From an uncultured Clostridia bacterium (GTDB lineage Bacteria > Bacillota > Clostridia > Christensenellales > Borkfalkiaceae), in NCBI GenBank assembly GCA_937915565.1, contig CALDMH010000162.1, forward strand, positions 1-7,604: a DNA stretch of 7,604 nucleotides, in the 5' to 3' direction. Under the pieces are notes generated by a model that saw only the letters and a list, made by a program, of their open reading frames with translations, had not been told where the DNA came from and made no database searches. The position numbers were made by a program, and so were the translations under genes. Positions 6,872 to 7,604 of the stretch are shown here, piece after piece. Every line of letters begins with the position of its first letter. The first letter of the stretch is position 1.

Positions 6872-6875
6872 GGAG
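6870..6875 (+). promoter_or_regulatory. Ribosome binding site of the endonuclease gene, overlapping the controller stop codon
   Basis: AAGGAG begins within the TAA stop of the controller gene and lies six bases before ATG at 6882. This near-ideal site fixes the endonuclease start at 6882 even though that frame stops 13 codons later. It argues that the short frame is the broken 5' end of the downstream gene and not a chance peptide. It also suggests translational coupling. Confidence 0.8.
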
Positions 6876-6881
6876 ATATTT

Positions 6882-7604
6882 ATGGATTTGATTAAAAGTT
6901 TTTACGATAAAGTTAAAATATAAATTTTAATGTAACAGGTTTATTACTTGAAAATAATGATGTTCTAACATTAGGTAGTGATTCAAAGTTAATTGGACGC
7001 ATTTTTGAATTAGTATCATTTGGAGTTCTTAACGATATATGTAAAGAAAATAACTGGGAATTGGAAGAAACTGAATCGCAAACAGTTTATCCTGATTTTA
7101 CAATAATTATGGAGAATAATCAAAAGATTGCTATTGATATTAAGACCACTTATAGGCGATATAATTCAAAGGGGCAAGTATGTAAACTCGGTTTTACCTT
7201 GGGGGCTTTTGCATCGTTTCTTAGAAATAATACAAAAAATATAGCCTATCCATATGACCAATACATTAAACATTATGTAATCGGTTTTGTATATGACCGA
7301 GTGTCAGGTAGTAAGGCTGGACAAGTTTTACATATCGGTGATAAAATATATCCACCATATAAAGGTGTTGAATATTTTATGCAAGAAAAATACAAGATTG
7401 CTGGCGATAAACCTGGTAGCGGTAACACTGAAAATATTGGCAGTATACTAACAAATAATATTGAGGACTTTCTGCAAGGCAATGGTTTATTTGCTAAACT
7501 TGGCAATGATGTATTTGAAAATTATTGGCGTGGTTATCCTCGTTATAGAGCGGCTGTCAAGCAATATACTACATTAACTCAATATCTTGATTTAATTAAA
7601 AATT
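6882..7604 (+). pseudogene. EcoRV-like type II restriction endonuclease, frameshifted near the 5' end (3' end beyond window)
   Basis: The product is homologous to EcoRV, a homodimeric PD-(D/E)XK endonuclease that cuts GATATC to blunt ends. From ATG 6882 the frame reads MDLIKSFYDKVKI and stops at 6921-6923. The homologous remainder continues in the -1 frame from 6917 to the edge without a stop. Adding one A to the AAAA run at 6915-6918 joins them into 241 visible residues (EcoRV is 245). In the joined numbering the catalytic set is E43, D72 (YPDF), D86 and K88 (IAIDIKTTY), equivalent to EcoRV E45, D74, D90 and K92. Also shared are RNNTKNI and the recognition loop GSGNT (179-183; EcoRV 182-186), so GATATC specificity is expected. 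The first ATG in the long frame lies after D72, so internal initiation would not give an active enzyme. It is either a true inactivating mutation or a sequencing indel. No methyltransferase is in view. Confidence 0.9.

Noticed and set aside
6912..6925. Programmed -1 ribosomal frameshift as the way to make the EcoRV-like protein
   Set aside because: The zero-frame context GTT AAA ATA TAA does not form a standard X XXY YYZ slippery heptamer, because the base before AAA is T. I noticed no obvious stimulatory stem just downstream. A single-base indel is simpler.
7273..7506. Minus-strand open frame of 77 codons
   Set aside because: It is antisense to the EcoRV-like coding region, with no ribosome site or recognisable product.
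1..7604. CRISPR array or tandem direct repeats
   Set aside because: No regularly spaced repeat units were seen on either strand.

Overview
The window looks like a chromosomal segment from a low-to-medium GC Gram-positive-type bacterium, probably an uncultured member of the Clostridia (Bacillota). I base this on the good AAGGAG-type ribosome binding sites, the sigma-A-like TTGACA/TATAAT promoters, a CtpE/Exp7-type P-type ATPase and an M29 aminopeptidase. The taxonomic call is inference and no finer rank can be supported.

Layout: (1) 1-2294, minus strand: a P-type cation ATPase with all catalytic motifs intact, cut by the left window edge. (2) 2295-2436: a divergent promoter region. The plus-strand promoter is placed so that transcription would begin at, or within a base of, the start codon of the next gene, which suggests a leaderless mRNA. 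(3) 2437-5580, plus strand: a two-gene operon of an M29 metallo-aminopeptidase and a strongly degenerate relative of CadA/ZntA-type heavy-metal ATPases. The second protein keeps the eight-helix plan and the DKTG phosphorylation-site aspartate. It has lost the actuator domain, the CPC membrane motif, the HMA CxxC and most of the GDGxND hinge, so it is probably a pseudo-pump. (4) 5564-6244, minus strand: trmO (tRNA m6t6A methyltransferase), overlapping the previous gene tail to tail by 17 bases. (5) 6373-6461: tRNA-Ser(CGA) with its own promoter and a strong terminator.

(6) From about 6499 to the right edge the DNA changes character. It becomes more AT-rich, with TTA/AAT/GTA/GAA codons instead of the GAC/GTC/ACG/GCG/TTC codons seen on the left. 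It carries a restriction-modification module: a 67-aa controller-type HTH protein, an operator-like perfect 11-bp inverted repeat woven into its promoter, and a gene whose product is clearly homologous to the restriction endonuclease EcoRV. The catalytic E/D/D/K set and the DNA-recognition GSGNT loop are both present. The endonuclease frame is broken by one apparent missing base near its 5' end. No methyltransferase lies inside the window; if there is one, it should be just beyond the right edge.

How the parts relate: the left two thirds are housekeeping or ion-transport genes plus a tRNA-modification gene. The right end reads as a horizontally acquired EcoRV-like cassette placed immediately downstream of a tRNA-Ser gene, a common insertion neighbourhood. 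No integrase or duplicated attachment site is visible here. No gene-free stretch exceeds 300 bases.
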